This document shows, one piece after another, positions 45,840-54,299 of a DNA stretch of 64,000 nucleotides. Within the stretch, counting starts at the first letter, position 1, and every line of letters begins with the position of its first letter. A program made the translations under genes and the position numbers. Origin of the DNA: Brevundimonas lutea (lineage in GTDB: Bacteria; Pseudomonadota; Alphaproteobacteria; Caulobacterales; Caulobacteraceae); NCBI RefSeq assembly GCF_003704105.1, contig NZ_QUOQ01000005.1, forward strand, positions 124,001 to 188,000. Reading direction: 5' to 3'. The notes under the pieces are model-generated. The model had not been told where the DNA came from. It did no database searches and saw only the letters and a list, made by a program, of their open reading frames with translations.

Positions 45840-46916
45840 CTAGCCTTCGTCGAGCGCCGCCAGTCCCCGCGCCAGAGCCTTGCAGAACACGGTGGGCAGG
45901 ATGGCGATCGCCGTCTCGACATCGGCCCACTGGTTGGACGCGCCGCGCTCGACGATCCCGCGCGCGGCTCGCACCTCGAGTGTCAGGGCGAAGTGGGTGA
46001 AGACGTGGTCGATAGAGCCGGCCTCGAGCCAGTCGCCCTCGGTCGGCGGCGTCTCGGCGGGCGCGTCGCCCCAGTCGGAGGTCGGCAGCCCCGCCATGCC
46101 GCCCAGGAGACCCTTGTTCGGCCGCTGGGCAAGGGCCACCCGCCCCTCGCGGTCCAGCATCACCCAGGCGATGCCCCGGCGACGCGGCTTCTTGACCTTC
46201 GGCGCCTTCACCGGGAACTGCTCCGGCCGACCCGAGGCGCGGCCCTCGCACCAGTCGGCCACCGGGCACACGCCGCACAGCGGCTGACGCGGCCGGCAGA
46301 CCGTGGCCCCCAGGTCCATCAGGGCCTGAGCCCAGTCGCCGGGACGATCCTCGCCTACCATCCGGCCCGCGAGACGGGTCAGCTCTGGCTTGCCCCGGGG
46401 CAGCGGCGTCTCGACCGCGAACAGCCGCGCCATGACCCGCTCGACATTGCCGTCGACCACATTCGCGGGGCGGTCGAAGGCGATGGCCGCCACCGCCGCG
46501 GCTGTGTAGGCCCCGACACCCGGCAGGGCGCGCAAGCCTACCTCGGTGTCGGGAAAGACGCCTCGGTGCTCGCCGGCGACGGCGCGGGCGCAGGCCAGCA
46601 GGTTGCGGGCGCGGGCGTAGTAGCCCAGGCCCGCCCAGGCGCCCATCAGCTCGGCGTCCTCGGCGGCGGCGAGGGCCGTCACCGTCGGCCAACGGGTCGT
46701 GAACCGTTCGAAGTACGGGGCGGCGTGACCGGTGGTGGTCTGCTGCAGCATCACCTCCGACAGCCAGACGCGATAGGGATCGGGTCCGGAGCCCGACCGA
46801 TCCGAGGGACCAATCCGCCAGGCCAGAGTGCGGGCGTTGTCGTCATACCAGGCGAGCAGCGCCCGCCGCGCCTCGGGCCTGATCGTCTCCGCCCGTTTTT
46901 CAGCCGACGTCGTCAT
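45840..46916 (-). CDS. mutY: A/G-specific adenine glycosylase
   Basis: The 358-residue base-excision enzyme removes adenine opposite 8-oxoguanine. It shows WLSEVMLQQTTTGHAAPYF (catalytic Glu), the helix-hairpin-helix LPGVGAYTAAAVAAIAFDRP with catalytic Asp (DGNVERVMARLF), the Fe-S cysteine set in CRPRQPLCGVCPVADWC and a C-terminal MutT-like domain (GLLGGMAGLPTSDW). It is divergent from dciA with only 20 bases between start codons. Confidence 0.95.
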   Translation of the reverse strand: MTTSAEKRAETIRPEARRALLAWYDDNARTLAWRIGPSDRSGSGPDPYRVWLSEVMLQQTTTGHAAPYFERFTTRWPTVTALAAAEDAELMGAWAGLGYYARARNLLACARAVAGEHRGVFPDTEVGLRALPGVGAYTAAAVAAIAFDRPANVVDGNVERVMARLFAVETPLPRGKPELTRLAGRMVGEDRPGDWAQALMDLGATVCRPRQPLCGVCPVADWCEGRASGRPEQFPVKAPKVKKPRRRGIAWVMLDREGRVALAQRPNKGLLGGMAGLPTSDWGDAPAETPPTEGDWLEAGSIDHVFTHFALTLEVRAARGIVERGASNQWADVETAIAILPTVFCKALARGLAALDEG

Positions 46917-46936
46917 GGAAGGGGCTATATAGGCCG
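46917..46936. promoter_or_regulatory. Shared 20-bp divergent start region of mutY and dciA
   Basis: The whole gap between the two ATGs is 20 bases and holds TATATA at 46926-46931, inside GCTATATA, which fits the Caulobacter -10 element. The box ends 6 bases before the dciA ATG and 9 bases before the mutY ATG on the other strand. If it serves as -10, the mRNAs would be leaderless or nearly so. Confidence 0.5.
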
Positions 46937-47473
46937 ATGCCCCGCGAACTGCCCTCGGAAAGCGAAGCCCGCGCCATCCTGGCGCGCCGCAAGAGCCGCC
47001 CCGCGCCCCGCCCCGCCCCGCCGGTGGGCCGCGCGCTGCAGCCCTTGATCCGCAAGCTGGACGATCGGTACGGCCGCGGCGCCGGGGCTCTGGAGCCCCG
47101 CTGGCGAGAGATCGTCGGCGATCGGCTGGCCAAAGTCACCCAGCCAATCAAGCTGACGCGCGGTCGAAACGGGTCCGGAGCGACGCTGGAGCTTCGCGTG
47201 GCGGGGCCGGCCGCCCTGCTGGTTCAGCATCAGTCGGCCGAGATCCTGGCCCAGGTGAACCTGTTCCTCGGCGAGGGCGCGGTCGAGAAGCTGCGCATCA
47301 GCCAGGGACCCGTGCGGGGCCTTCAGGCGGCGAGCGCGCCCGCCCGGCGCGCGATCAAACCGCCCCTGCCCGCCGAAGCGGAGGCCGAGTTGTCGAAATC
47401 CGTGGAGGCGGCGCCGGAGGGGCTGAAGGCCGCGCTGACGCGTCTCGGGCGCGCGGTGATGGGCGGCCGCTGA
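46937..47473 (+). CDS. DciA-family (DUF721) protein
   Basis: The 178-residue protein has the DUF721/DciA domain: LIRKLDDRYGRGAGALEPRW then REIVGDRLAKVTQPIKL, and LELRVAGPAALLVQHQSAEI then LAQVNLFLGEG. DciA proteins help load the DnaB helicase in bacteria that lack DnaC. The C-terminal part is basic and Pro/Ala-rich, likely disordered. It starts 20 bases from mutY and is convergent with secB. Confidence 0.85.
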   Translation: MPRELPSESEARAILARRKSRPAPRPAPPVGRALQPLIRKLDDRYGRGAGALEPRWREIVGDRLAKVTQPIKLTRGRNGSGATLELRVAGPAALLVQHQSAEILAQVNLFLGEGAVEKLRISQGPVRGLQAASAPARRAIKPPLPAEAEAELSKSVEAAPEGLKAALTRLGRAVMGGR

Positions 47474-47488
47474 GCGACCGCGCCGACC

Positions 47489-47992
47489 TCAGACCTGGGC
47501 CGGCGGCTGACCCTGAACCTGACCCTGCATCTGGTCCTTGCGGGCGTTGTAGATGGCCGCGAAGTCCAGCGGATCGACCAGGAAAGGCGGATAGAAGCCG
47601 CCCTGCAGCGTGGCGTCGGCGATGATCTGGCGCGCGAAGGGGAAGAGGAAGCGCGGGCATTCGATAAGCAGCATTTTCTCGACATCGGCTTCGGGCACAT
47701 TACCGATCTGGAACAGGCCGCCATAGACCAGCTCGACGTGGAACAGCGCCGTCTCCGGCGTGCTGGCCTTGACCGACAGTTTCAGGTCGACCTCAAACAG
47801 GCCGTCGGCGCGGCCCTTGGCGTTCATCTCCACGCCCATGTCGATGCCCGGCTTGGCCTCGATGCGCAGGCTTTCCGGCGCGCGAGGATTCTCGAATGAC
47901 AGGTCGCGCACGAATTGGGCGAGGACCCGGAAGAACGGGCCGGTAGGCGCCGGCTGGTCCGAGGCGGCGGTGTCGATCGGGAGGTCGGTCAT
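47489..47992 (-). CDS. secB: Protein-export chaperone SecB
   Basis: The 167-residue tetrameric chaperone keeps secretory proteins unfolded for SecA. Family blocks are [60 protein letters not shown] and [20 protein letters not shown]. The Gln-rich end ([13 protein letters not shown]) is typical of alphaproteobacterial SecB. ATG 47992 is the family start. Confidence 0.95.
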   Translation of the reverse strand: MTDLPIDTAASDQPAPTGPFFRVLAQFVRDLSFENPRAPESLRIEAKPGIDMGVEMNAKGRADGLFEVDLKLSVKASTPETALFHVELVYGGLFQIGNVPEADVEKMLLIECPRFLFPFARQIIADATLQGGFYPPFLVDPLDFAAIYNARKDQMQGQVQGQPPAQV

Positions 47993-48163
47993 GGAAAGTC
48001 GATCACGGGCTGGGGGCCGATGGGCGGCCACGGAACAAGAGGGGCGCTGCTAGCATCCGTGACCGGTGGTCGCAATCTCGCCGTGATCGCCTCTGAGCGG
48101 CCGCCTCGCCTTGCGCGCGCCCGAATGGCCCCTTAATCCCGAAGATCAGTCTCGGGAAAGCGC

Positions 48164-48808
48164 ATGCCGCAAGAATTCATCATCGTCATCTTCGCGGTGA
48201 TCGCCGCCTTCGTGCTGTTCCAGCTCTACAATGTGCTGGGCAAGAAGGTTGGCCGCCAGCCCGAGGACAACGCCAAGAAGCTTGAGGCCGAACTGGCCGC
48301 CAAGGGCGCCGCCGCGCCGCCGCCGACTGCCGGCCCCGCGCGCGGCGAGCCGCCGCTGGCTCCGGAAGTCGCTCAAGGCGTCGCCGCGCTGAAGGCGCGC
48401 GATCCGGCCTTTGACGTCTCCCGCTTTCTGATCGGCGCCCGCAGCGCCTATGAGACCATCGTGCGCGCCTATGCCTCGGGCGACCGCACGGCGTTGAAGC
48501 CGCTCCTGGCCTCGCCAGTCATGGAATCGTTCGAAACCGGCATCGTCGCGCGCGAGACGCGTGCGGAGAGCGAGACGGTCGAGTTCGTCCATCCGCCCCG
48601 CGCCGATCTGGAAGCCATTGAGGTCGAAGGCGACCGCGCCCGCGCCAAGGTCCGGTTCCTGGCGGAACTGTCGTCGCGTCTAAAGCCGGCCGAGGGCGAC
48701 GAGACCACCGAGGAGCGCCGCACCGCCGAGCACTGGACGTTCGAGCGGGCGGTCGGCAGCAACGATCCCAATTGGGTGCTGGCCCGGGTCGAGGCGGCCT
48801 CGGCGTGA
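48164..48808 (+). CDS. Tim44/TimA-family membrane-associated protein
   Basis: The 214-residue protein has one N-terminal membrane helix (FIIVIFAVIAAFVLFQLYNV), a charged Ala-rich linker and a C-terminal Tim44-like domain: FDVSRFLIGARSAYETIVRA, ASGDRTALKPLLASPVMESF, AKVRFLAELSSRLK and EHWTFERAVGSNDPNWVLAR. Bacterial Tim44-like proteins act at the inner membrane with roles that are still poorly defined. Its TGA overlaps the mltA start as GTGA, so the two are coupled. Confidence 0.9.
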   Translation: MPQEFIIVIFAVIAAFVLFQLYNVLGKKVGRQPEDNAKKLEAELAAKGAAAPPPTAGPARGEPPLAPEVAQGVAALKARDPAFDVSRFLIGARSAYETIVRAYASGDRTALKPLLASPVMESFETGIVARETRAESETVEFVHPPRADLEAIEVEGDRARAKVRFLAELSSRLKPAEGDETTEERRTAEHWTFERAVGSNDPNWVLARVEAASA

Positions 48809-50007
48809 TTCTCGCCCGCGCGGCGCGTCTCGCGCTCGGTGCTATGGCCGCCGCATTGTTGGCGGCGTGCGCCGTGTCTTCGCCTCCGGCTCAGCGGTCG
48901 CCGACACCGCTTGGACCTCCGACCGCCGCGCCTCAGCCCGTCCTTCCCACACCGGCGCCGACCCTGCCGGACACTGGACCACAACCCTACTACCCGCCCG
49001 CGCCTCCGGGTCAGAACGTGTCCGAATTGCCCGGTTGGTCGGCCGAGGATCACGCCTCCGCTTTCGCCGCCTATCTCGGTGGATGCTCGGTTGATCGCGA
49101 TACCGCTGCGCGCACGGTGTGCGACCGCGCTCGCCAGCTAGCCGCCTACGGCCCGCCGGACCGGGAACGGGCCCGCGCCTTCTTCGAAACCAATTTTACG
49201 GTCGAGCGCATCGGCGGAGAAGGGCTGCTGACCTCCTATTTCGCGCCCGAATACGAGGCGCGACGCCAGGCCAGCTATGAATTTGACGCGCCTATTCTGG
49301 GCGTGCCCGATGATCTGGCCCGCCGCCCCGGCGTCAATGGCCGAACGGCCTTCCGGCGGCTGACAGCCAATGGCGACTTCGTACAGTACCCCGATCGCGC
49401 CGCCATCGAGCGCGGCGAGATCAATGCGCCGGTGCTGGGCTGGATGCGGGCCGAGGATCTGTTCTTCCTGCAGATTCAGGGATCCGGCTATCTCAGCTTC
49501 GAGGACGGGGCCAAGGCCCGGGCGGCCTACGCCGCGGACAACGGGCACACCTTTGTCGGGATCGCCCGTCCCATGGCCGAGCGCGGCCTGCTACCGCGCA
49601 ACGGGACCTCGGGATCAGCAATCATGGCCTGGCTGGCGGCCCATCGTGGCGCCGAGGCGCGCGAGGTCATGGGTCTGAACCCGCGTTACATCTTCTTTTC
49701 AATGGCGGCCGATGACGATGGCCATCCGGCCGGCGCGGCCGGCATGCCGCTCGTGGCCGGGCGCTCGGTGGCCGTGGACCCCGCCCACTGGGATTATGGG
49801 CAGGTCGCCTGGATCATCGCCGATGGCGGCAATCTGGCGGGCGCCCGGCGTGGCTATCAGGGACTCGTCATGGCGCTGGACACGGGGAGCGCCATTCGTG
49901 GTCAGGTTCGGGCCGACTACTACATGGGTCGGGGGGCCGCAGCCGGCGACGAAGCCGGCACGGTAAGGCATCCTCTGCGTATGTGGCGGCTCATACCGCG
50001 GCCATGA
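48805..50007 (+). CDS. mltA: Membrane-bound lytic murein transglycosylase A
   Basis: The 400-residue lipoprotein (ARLALGAMAAALLAAC lipobox) cuts the peptidoglycan glycan strand. A Pro-rich linker leads to the MltA domain: FETNFTVERIGGEGLLTSYF, APEYEARRQASYEFDAPILG, FFLQIQGSGYLSFEDG, and the 3D domain with catalytic Asp (VDPAHWDYGQVAWI, LVMALDTGSAIRGQVRADYY). GTG 48805 overlaps the upstream TGA. The Pro-rich spacer likely reaches from the outer membrane to the wall. Confidence 0.93.
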   Translation: MILARAARLALGAMAAALLAACAVSSPPAQRSPTPLGPPTAAPQPVLPTPAPTLPDTGPQPYYPPAPPGQNVSELPGWSAEDHASAFAAYLGGCSVDRDTAARTVCDRARQLAAYGPPDRERARAFFETNFTVERIGGEGLLTSYFAPEYEARRQASYEFDAPILGVPDDLARRPGVNGRTAFRRLTANGDFVQYPDRAAIERGEINAPVLGWMRAEDLFFLQIQGSGYLSFEDGAKARAAYAADNGHTFVGIARPMAERGLLPRNGTSGSAIMAWLAAHRGAEAREVMGLNPRYIFFSMAADDDGHPAGAAGMPLVAGRSVAVDPAHWDYGQVAWIIADGGNLAGARRGYQGLVMALDTGSAIRGQVRADYYMGRGAAAGDEAGTVRHPLRMWRLIPRP

Positions 50008-50017
50008 GGAAACCTCG

Positions 50018-50323
50018 TCAGGCGCCGTCGGCCGCTTCGCGCTGTTCGCGCGCCTCGGCTTCGGCAGCCCAGCGATCGGTGGTCTGATCGATCTCCTTGG
50101 CGGCGTCAGACACGCCGCTCTTCACGGCGCTACCGACCTGAGCGGCCTCTTCGGCCAGGGCGTCACCGGCCACGGCGGCGGCGTCGCCGACTTCTGCTGC
50201 CGTCGCTTCGGCGTTCTCGCCCGCGGCGGCGGTTTCGGCCGCGGCTTCATCCTGTTCGGCCTCGGAGCATGCGGCGAGGGTTAGGGCCGCAACGGCGGCG
50301 AGGCTGATGGCGCGCAGGGTCAT
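50018..50323 (-). CDS. Small Ala/Glu-rich lipoprotein
   Basis: The 101-residue protein has a lipoprotein signal peptide (MTLRAISLAAVAALTLAAC) and a mature part made almost wholly of Ala, Glu, Asp and Gly, ending in a charged helix (DQTTDRWAAEAEAREQREAA). No family is recognised. A GAAAC-N16-CGTT sequence upstream differs by one base from a sigma-EcfG promoter, so stress control is possible. It is convergent with mltA. Confidence 0.75.
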   Translation of the reverse strand: MTLRAISLAAVAALTLAACSEAEQDEAAAETAAAGENAEATAAEVGDAAAVAGDALAEEAAQVGSAVKSGVSDAAKEIDQTTDRWAAEAEAREQREAADGA

Positions 50324-50353
50324 GACGGAATCTCCGGTGAAGCTTAGGCGCTG

Positions 50354-50378
50354 AACGCGCGCCGGACGCGACGGTTTC
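50354..50378 (-). promoter_or_regulatory. Weak sigma-EcfG-like promoter upstream of a small lipoprotein
   Basis: Read on the minus strand it is GAAAC-N16-CGTT, one base off the consensus GGAAC. It ends 31 bases before the lipoprotein start. One mismatch in the critical -35 makes this tentative. Confidence 0.35.
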
Positions 50379-50486
50379 GCGCCGCTCAAGCGACATGCGG
50401 CCGCGGCGACGAGAGAACGGCGATTGACAAGGGCGACGGCGCGGCGGGAAAGTCGCTCGGCGGCAGAGACGTCGCATGGGGGCGAC

Positions 50487-51038
50487 ATGAACGGACTGAC
50501 TCAATTCCGCCGCTCGCGGCCGGGGCTGTCGTATCTGGTCGCCTTCACGATTATCGCGATCGGACTGGCCGCCCTGCTGATGGCGCCGCCCGTCGACCGC
50601 TATTTCACCCAGCCGTTCACCGCGTCACTCGTCCACGTCTGCACCTTCCTGATCAATCTGTTCGGCGGTGGTGTTCGGGCCGACGGCACCGTATTGGCGT
50701 TCGTCGACGGCCGTGGCGCGGTCAGGGTGGAGGCGGGCTGCAATGCAGTGGAGGTCTGCCTGCTGCTCATCGCGGCGATCCTCGCGTTTCCGGCTACCGT
50801 CAAACAACGGATGATCGGCGTCGCGGCAGGCGTGGCGGCGGTTCAGGCCATCAACCTTCTGCGCATCATCAGTCTGCTTTATCTGGCGCGGCTGGCGCCC
50901 GATGTGTTCGAATTCTTTCATGTATGGGTCTGGGACGCCTTGATCATGATCGACGCACTGGCGGCATTGATGATCTGGATCCGCAGTCTCGGGCCTGTCG
51001 GAGGGCCGACGTCTGAACCCCAGGGAATTGCGGCGTGA
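50487..51038 (+). CDS. xrtH: Exosortase H (XrtH-type)
   Basis: The 183-residue polytopic transpeptidase has the exosortase catalytic triad: Cys85 in EAGCNAVEVCLLLIAAI, Arg126 in INLLRIISLLYLARL and His145 in FEFFHVWVWD. Exosortases cut and anchor secreted proteins that end in a PEP-CTERM-like tail; the H type is paired with IPTLxxWG-type tails. No such target is encoded in this window. ATG 50487 gives the family start. It overlaps the partner gene by four bases (GTGA). Confidence 0.87.
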   Translation: MNGLTQFRRSRPGLSYLVAFTIIAIGLAALLMAPPVDRYFTQPFTASLVHVCTFLINLFGGGVRADGTVLAFVDGRGAVRVEAGCNAVEVCLLLIAAILAFPATVKQRMIGVAAGVAAVQAINLLRIISLLYLARLAPDVFEFFHVWVWDALIMIDALAALMIWIRSLGPVGGPTSEPQGIAA

Positions 51039-51700
51039 GCCCGACGAGCGAACCGCCTCCGGCCGACCGGTCGATTCGCTCGTTTGCGATCGTCACCGTC
51101 CTTGCGGCCATTCCGCTGCTGATCGGCTTTTGGTTCGGCGGCCACATCCTCACTCAATTGCTATCGCCCCTCGTTGAGCTTGCGGGTCGCAGCATTGGCG
51201 TTGTTGACACCCTGGAACCCGCGGACGGCGGCTGGCGCGTTGTGACCGGGGACATGGCGATCGGCTCGGACGGTCGCGGTGGCGTGCTGACGCTGCAATT
51301 GGCGGAAACCGAGCTGCTCAGGCTCGCGCTCTCCATTCCCTTTTTTCTCGCCCTCATGGCGGCGCCGCCGCGCGCGTCGCGCTGGCTGCTCAAGATGTTG
51401 ATCGGCGTGACCGCAATGACGTGCGTCTGCGTGTTCTCGGCCGCCTGGGTGCTGTTGGCCAAGCATATGGTGGAGGTCAACCAACTGGATTGGGGAGCGG
51501 GGCTTCGTCACAGCGGGGTGCTGGTCGATGCCGCCCGATACCCGGACTGGATGGCCTATCCCGTCGAGCTGGGGGACTATGTGACCATGGCCATTCTGCC
51601 TCTCGCGGCGCCGGTGGTGGCGTGGCTTGTGCTCAATCTCGAGGCCCGCGCCATGGTGACCGGCGTGCTCAGGCGTCGAAGCGCGACGATTTCCGATTGA
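51035..51700 (+). CDS. Exosortase H-associated membrane protein
   Basis: The 221-residue protein has a hydrophobic N-terminal segment (FAIVTVLAAIPLLIGFWFGG), a periplasmic stretch with WRVVTGDMAIGSDGRGG, and two or three further membrane helices (LALSIPFFLALMAAPP, LIGVTAMTCVCVFSAAWVLL, MAILPLAAPVVAWLVL). Its fixed position right after xrtH and the GTG overlap indicate a dedicated partner. Function is unknown. Confidence 0.8.
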   Translation: MSPTSEPPPADRSIRSFAIVTVLAAIPLLIGFWFGGHILTQLLSPLVELAGRSIGVVDTLEPADGGWRVVTGDMAIGSDGRGGVLTLQLAETELLRLALSIPFFLALMAAPPRASRWLLKMLIGVTAMTCVCVFSAAWVLLAKHMVEVNQLDWGAGLRHSGVLVDAARYPDWMAYPVELGDYVTMAILPLAAPVVAWLVLNLEARAMVTGVLRRRSATISD

Positions 51701-51734
51701 GGCGACTTGCCCGAGCGCAGCCTGGACGGCATCG

Positions 51735-51750
51735 TCGAAAGCGCTTCCAA
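51735..51750 (+). promoter_or_regulatory. LacI-family operator in front of the regulator gene
   Basis: TCGAAAGCGCTTCCAA matches the perfect palindrome at 52831 in 14 of 16 bases. It lies 10 bases before the TTG start of the regulator, where binding would block its own expression. Confidence 0.75.
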
Positions 51751-51760
51751 GGGGCCGTGA

Positions 51761-52804
51761 TTGACCGCCAAAAAACCCACCATTGACGATGTGGCGCGCC
51801 AGTCGGCAGTGGCTCGCACCACCGTCTCGCGGGTGCTCAACGGCGGACCGAATGTTCGCGAGGAGGTGCGTGAACGCGTCTGGGAGGCGGTCCGCGCCCT
51901 CAATTATCGCGTCAATCCACAGGCCCGATCCCTGGCTGGCGGGCAGAGCCGGACGCTGGCGCTGATCCTGGCGTCGGATCTGGAGGCCCAACCCAATTCC
52001 TTCTACGCCTCGGCGCTGGAACTGGGCGCCCTGCGTGAATGTCTGGCGTTGGGCTTTCAGCTGATGGCGCGCCCTGTGCCCCAGGATGCGCCGGACCGCC
52101 GTCGCCGGGTGCTGGAGGTGATGAGCGTCCAGCGCTGCCAAGGGGTGATCCTGACCCCGCCGTTCGCCGACGACGCCTCCCTGATTGAAGACATTCGTCG
52201 CGAGGGCGGCCACGTCGCCCTGATTTCGCCCGGCGGGGCTGGACGCAATCTGGCGGATGGGGTCGGCATCGACGACGAGGCCGGCGGTCACGACATCGCG
52301 CGCCATTTGATCCAGCTGGGCCATCGGCGTTTCGGTTTCATCAGCGGCATCGTGGGGCACCTGTCGGCGGAGCAGCGGTTCGACGGCTTGATGCGGGCGC
52401 TGGGGGAAGCTGGGCTTGCGGCGGAATCGGTTCAGGTCGCGCGCGGGGATTTCACCTTCCGCTCCGGGATCGAGCAGGCTCGACGGATGTTGGAGCAGTC
52501 CTCGGCGCCGACGGCCCTGATCTGCGCCAACGACGACATGGCGGCCGGCGCCCTGTCCTCGGCCCACGCCCTGGGTCTCGATATTCCCGGACAGGTCTCG
52601 ATCACCGGGTTCGATGACACGCCGGTGTCTGAGATCGTCTGGCCGCCTCTGTCCACAGTGCATCAGCCGCTCAAGGACATGGGGCAGGCGGCCGTCCGCG
52701 CCCTTGCCGGGCGGGTCAGCGGCGCCTCGCGTGACGCACCCTGGCGGTTTTCGAGCCTCCCGCATCAGGTGGTGGTGCGCGGTTCAACCCGGGCCGCGCC
52801 TTGA
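51761..52804 (+). CDS. LacI-family transcriptional regulator
   Basis: The 347-residue regulator has an N-terminal helix-turn-helix (TIDDVARQSAVARTTVSRVL and NGGPNVREEVRERVWEAVRA), a hinge helix (NPQARSLAGGQSR) and a periplasmic-binding-protein-like effector domain (VALISPGG, DDEAGGHDIARHLIQLGHRR, GFDDTPVSEIVWPPLSTVHQ split by context). The start is TTG 51761. Related operators sit before this gene and before the GH30 gene downstream, so it probably represses both until a sugar from the glucan substrate binds. Confidence 0.92.
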   Translation: MTAKKPTIDDVARQSAVARTTVSRVLNGGPNVREEVRERVWEAVRALNYRVNPQARSLAGGQSRTLALILASDLEAQPNSFYASALELGALRECLALGFQLMARPVPQDAPDRRRRVLEVMSVQRCQGVILTPPFADDASLIEDIRREGGHVALISPGGAGRNLADGVGIDDEAGGHDIARHLIQLGHRRFGFISGIVGHLSAEQRFDGLMRALGEAGLAAESVQVARGDFTFRSGIEQARRMLEQSSAPTALICANDDMAAGALSSAHALGLDIPGQVSITGFDDTPVSEIVWPPLSTVHQPLKDMGQAAVRALAGRVSGASRDAPWRFSSLPHQVVVRGSTRAAP

Positions 52805-52830
52805 CTCACCGGGTGTGACCGGGCCGAATG

Positions 52831-52846
52831 TTGGAAGCGCTTCCAA
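52831..52846 (+). promoter_or_regulatory. LacI-family operator in front of the GH30 gene
   Basis: TTGGAAGCGCTTCCAA is a perfect 16-bp palindrome with the central CG typical of LacI/GalR operators. It lies 31 bases before the glycosidase ATG. Confidence 0.88.
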
Positions 52847-52877
52847 TGAGAGGCGTGATCATGCGGGGAAGGCGACG

Positions 52878-54299
52878 ATGGCTCATTGGGGATACGCGAG
52901 CTTGCGAGGCGTCACGGCGGCGCTTCTGGCGCTGAGCGCCGCGGGGTGCGCGACTCTGGCCGAGCCATCCGGTCCGTCGGCGGGCGCCTGGATCACCTCG
53001 GCCGACCGCAGCGCACTGCTGACGGCGGCCAGTCCGCTGGTCTTCGCGGTCCGCCCCGAGAGCGGGCCGACCGTCACCGTCGATCCGACGCAGCGCTTCC
53101 AGACCATGGTCGGTTTCGGCGCCTCGGTGACCGACGCCTCGGCCCATCTGATCCAGACCCGCCTCTCCGAACCCGCCCGCGACGGCCTGCTCAAGGAGCT
53201 GTTTGGCCGTGACGGGCAGGGCTTGGGCTTCAGCTTCACCCGGGTCACCGTCGGCGCCTCCGACTTCTCGCTGGATCACTACAGCCTGGCCGACACGGCC
53301 GATCCCGAGCTGAAGGATTTCTCGACCGCGCGCATGGAGGAGCACGTCTTTCCCACCGTCCGCGCCGCCCTGGCCATCAATCCCGATCTGAAGGTCATGG
53401 CCTCGCCCTGGAGCGCGCCGGGCTGGATGAAGACCTCCAACTCGTTGATCACGGGCCAGCTTAAGCCCGAGCACTATCCGGCCTACGCCGACTACTGGCG
53501 GCTCTATATCCGTTCGGCGTCCGACCACGGCGTGCCGACCGACTATCTCAGCATCCAGAACGAACCGGATTTCGAACCCGACTCATACCCCGGCATGCGC
53601 TGGCCGCCCGCCGACCGGGCACGCTTCATCGGCCAACATCTAGGGCCGGAGCTCCGCGCCGCCGGGATCGAGTCTCAGATCCTCGACTGGGACCACAACT
53701 GGGATCAGCCCGAGCAGCCCCTGACGGTGTTGGCCGACCCGGTGGCGCGAGAATATGTCTCGGGCGTCGCCTGGCATTGCTACGGAGGCGAGGTCGGGGC
53801 TCAGTCCACGGTGCGTGACGCCCATCCGGACAAGGACGTCTTCTTCACCGAGTGCTCGGGCGGCGAATGGTCCCCGGACTTTGGCGACAGCTTCGTCTGG
53901 ACCATGAAGACCCTGATCATCGGCTCGGTCGAGAACTGGGCGCGCGGGGTGCTGATGTGGAACCTGGCGCTGGACGAAAACTACGGCCCCCACGCCGGCG
54001 GCTGCGGCGACTGCAGGGGCATCGTCACCATCGACAGCCGGACGGGCGAGGTGACCCGAAACCAGGAATACTACACCTTCGGCCACGCCAGCCGCTTCGT
54101 CATGCCGGGCGCCGTTCGGGTGGCCTCGCTGGAGCCCGAGGGCCTGGATGGGGTCGCCTTCGTCAATCCCGATGGGTCACGAGTGCTGATCGCCCTGAAC
54201 GAGGGGACCGAGCCGGTCCAGTTCGACATCGCCGAGGGCGGTCGGCGCGCCGCAACCGAACTGCCGCCCCGAAGCGCGGCGACCTACGTCTGGCGCTGA
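52878..54299 (+). CDS. Glycoside hydrolase family 30 lipoprotein
   Basis: The 473-residue enzyme has a lipoprotein signal (LSAAGC, Cys24) and the GH30 pattern: FQTMVGFGASVTDASAHLI, VMASPWSAPGWMK, the acid/base Glu229 in LSIQNEP and nucleophile Glu325 in FFTECSGGEW. A C-terminal beta domain follows. GH30 members cleave beta-linked glucans, glucosylceramide or xylan; substrate choice is not readable here, though glucosylceramidase or beta-1,6-glucanase activity is plausible. ATG 52878 follows GGGGAAGG. The 3' end overlaps rarD (minus strand) by 16 bases. Confidence 0.9.
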   Translation: MAHWGYASLRGVTAALLALSAAGCATLAEPSGPSAGAWITSADRSALLTAASPLVFAVRPESGPTVTVDPTQRFQTMVGFGASVTDASAHLIQTRLSEPARDGLLKELFGRDGQGLGFSFTRVTVGASDFSLDHYSLADTADPELKDFSTARMEEHVFPTVRAALAINPDLKVMASPWSAPGWMKTSNSLITGQLKPEHYPAYADYWRLYIRSASDHGVPTDYLSIQNEPDFEPDSYPGMRWPPADRARFIGQHLGPELRAAGIESQILDWDHNWDQPEQPLTVLADPVAREYVSGVAWHCYGGEVGAQSTVRDAHPDKDVFFTECSGGEWSPDFGDSFVWTMKTLIIGSVENWARGVLMWNLALDENYGPHAGGCGDCRGIVTIDSRTGEVTRNQEYYTFGHASRFVMPGAVRVASLEPEGLDGVAFVNPDGSRVLIALNEGTEPVQFDIAEGGRRAATELPPRSAATYVWR

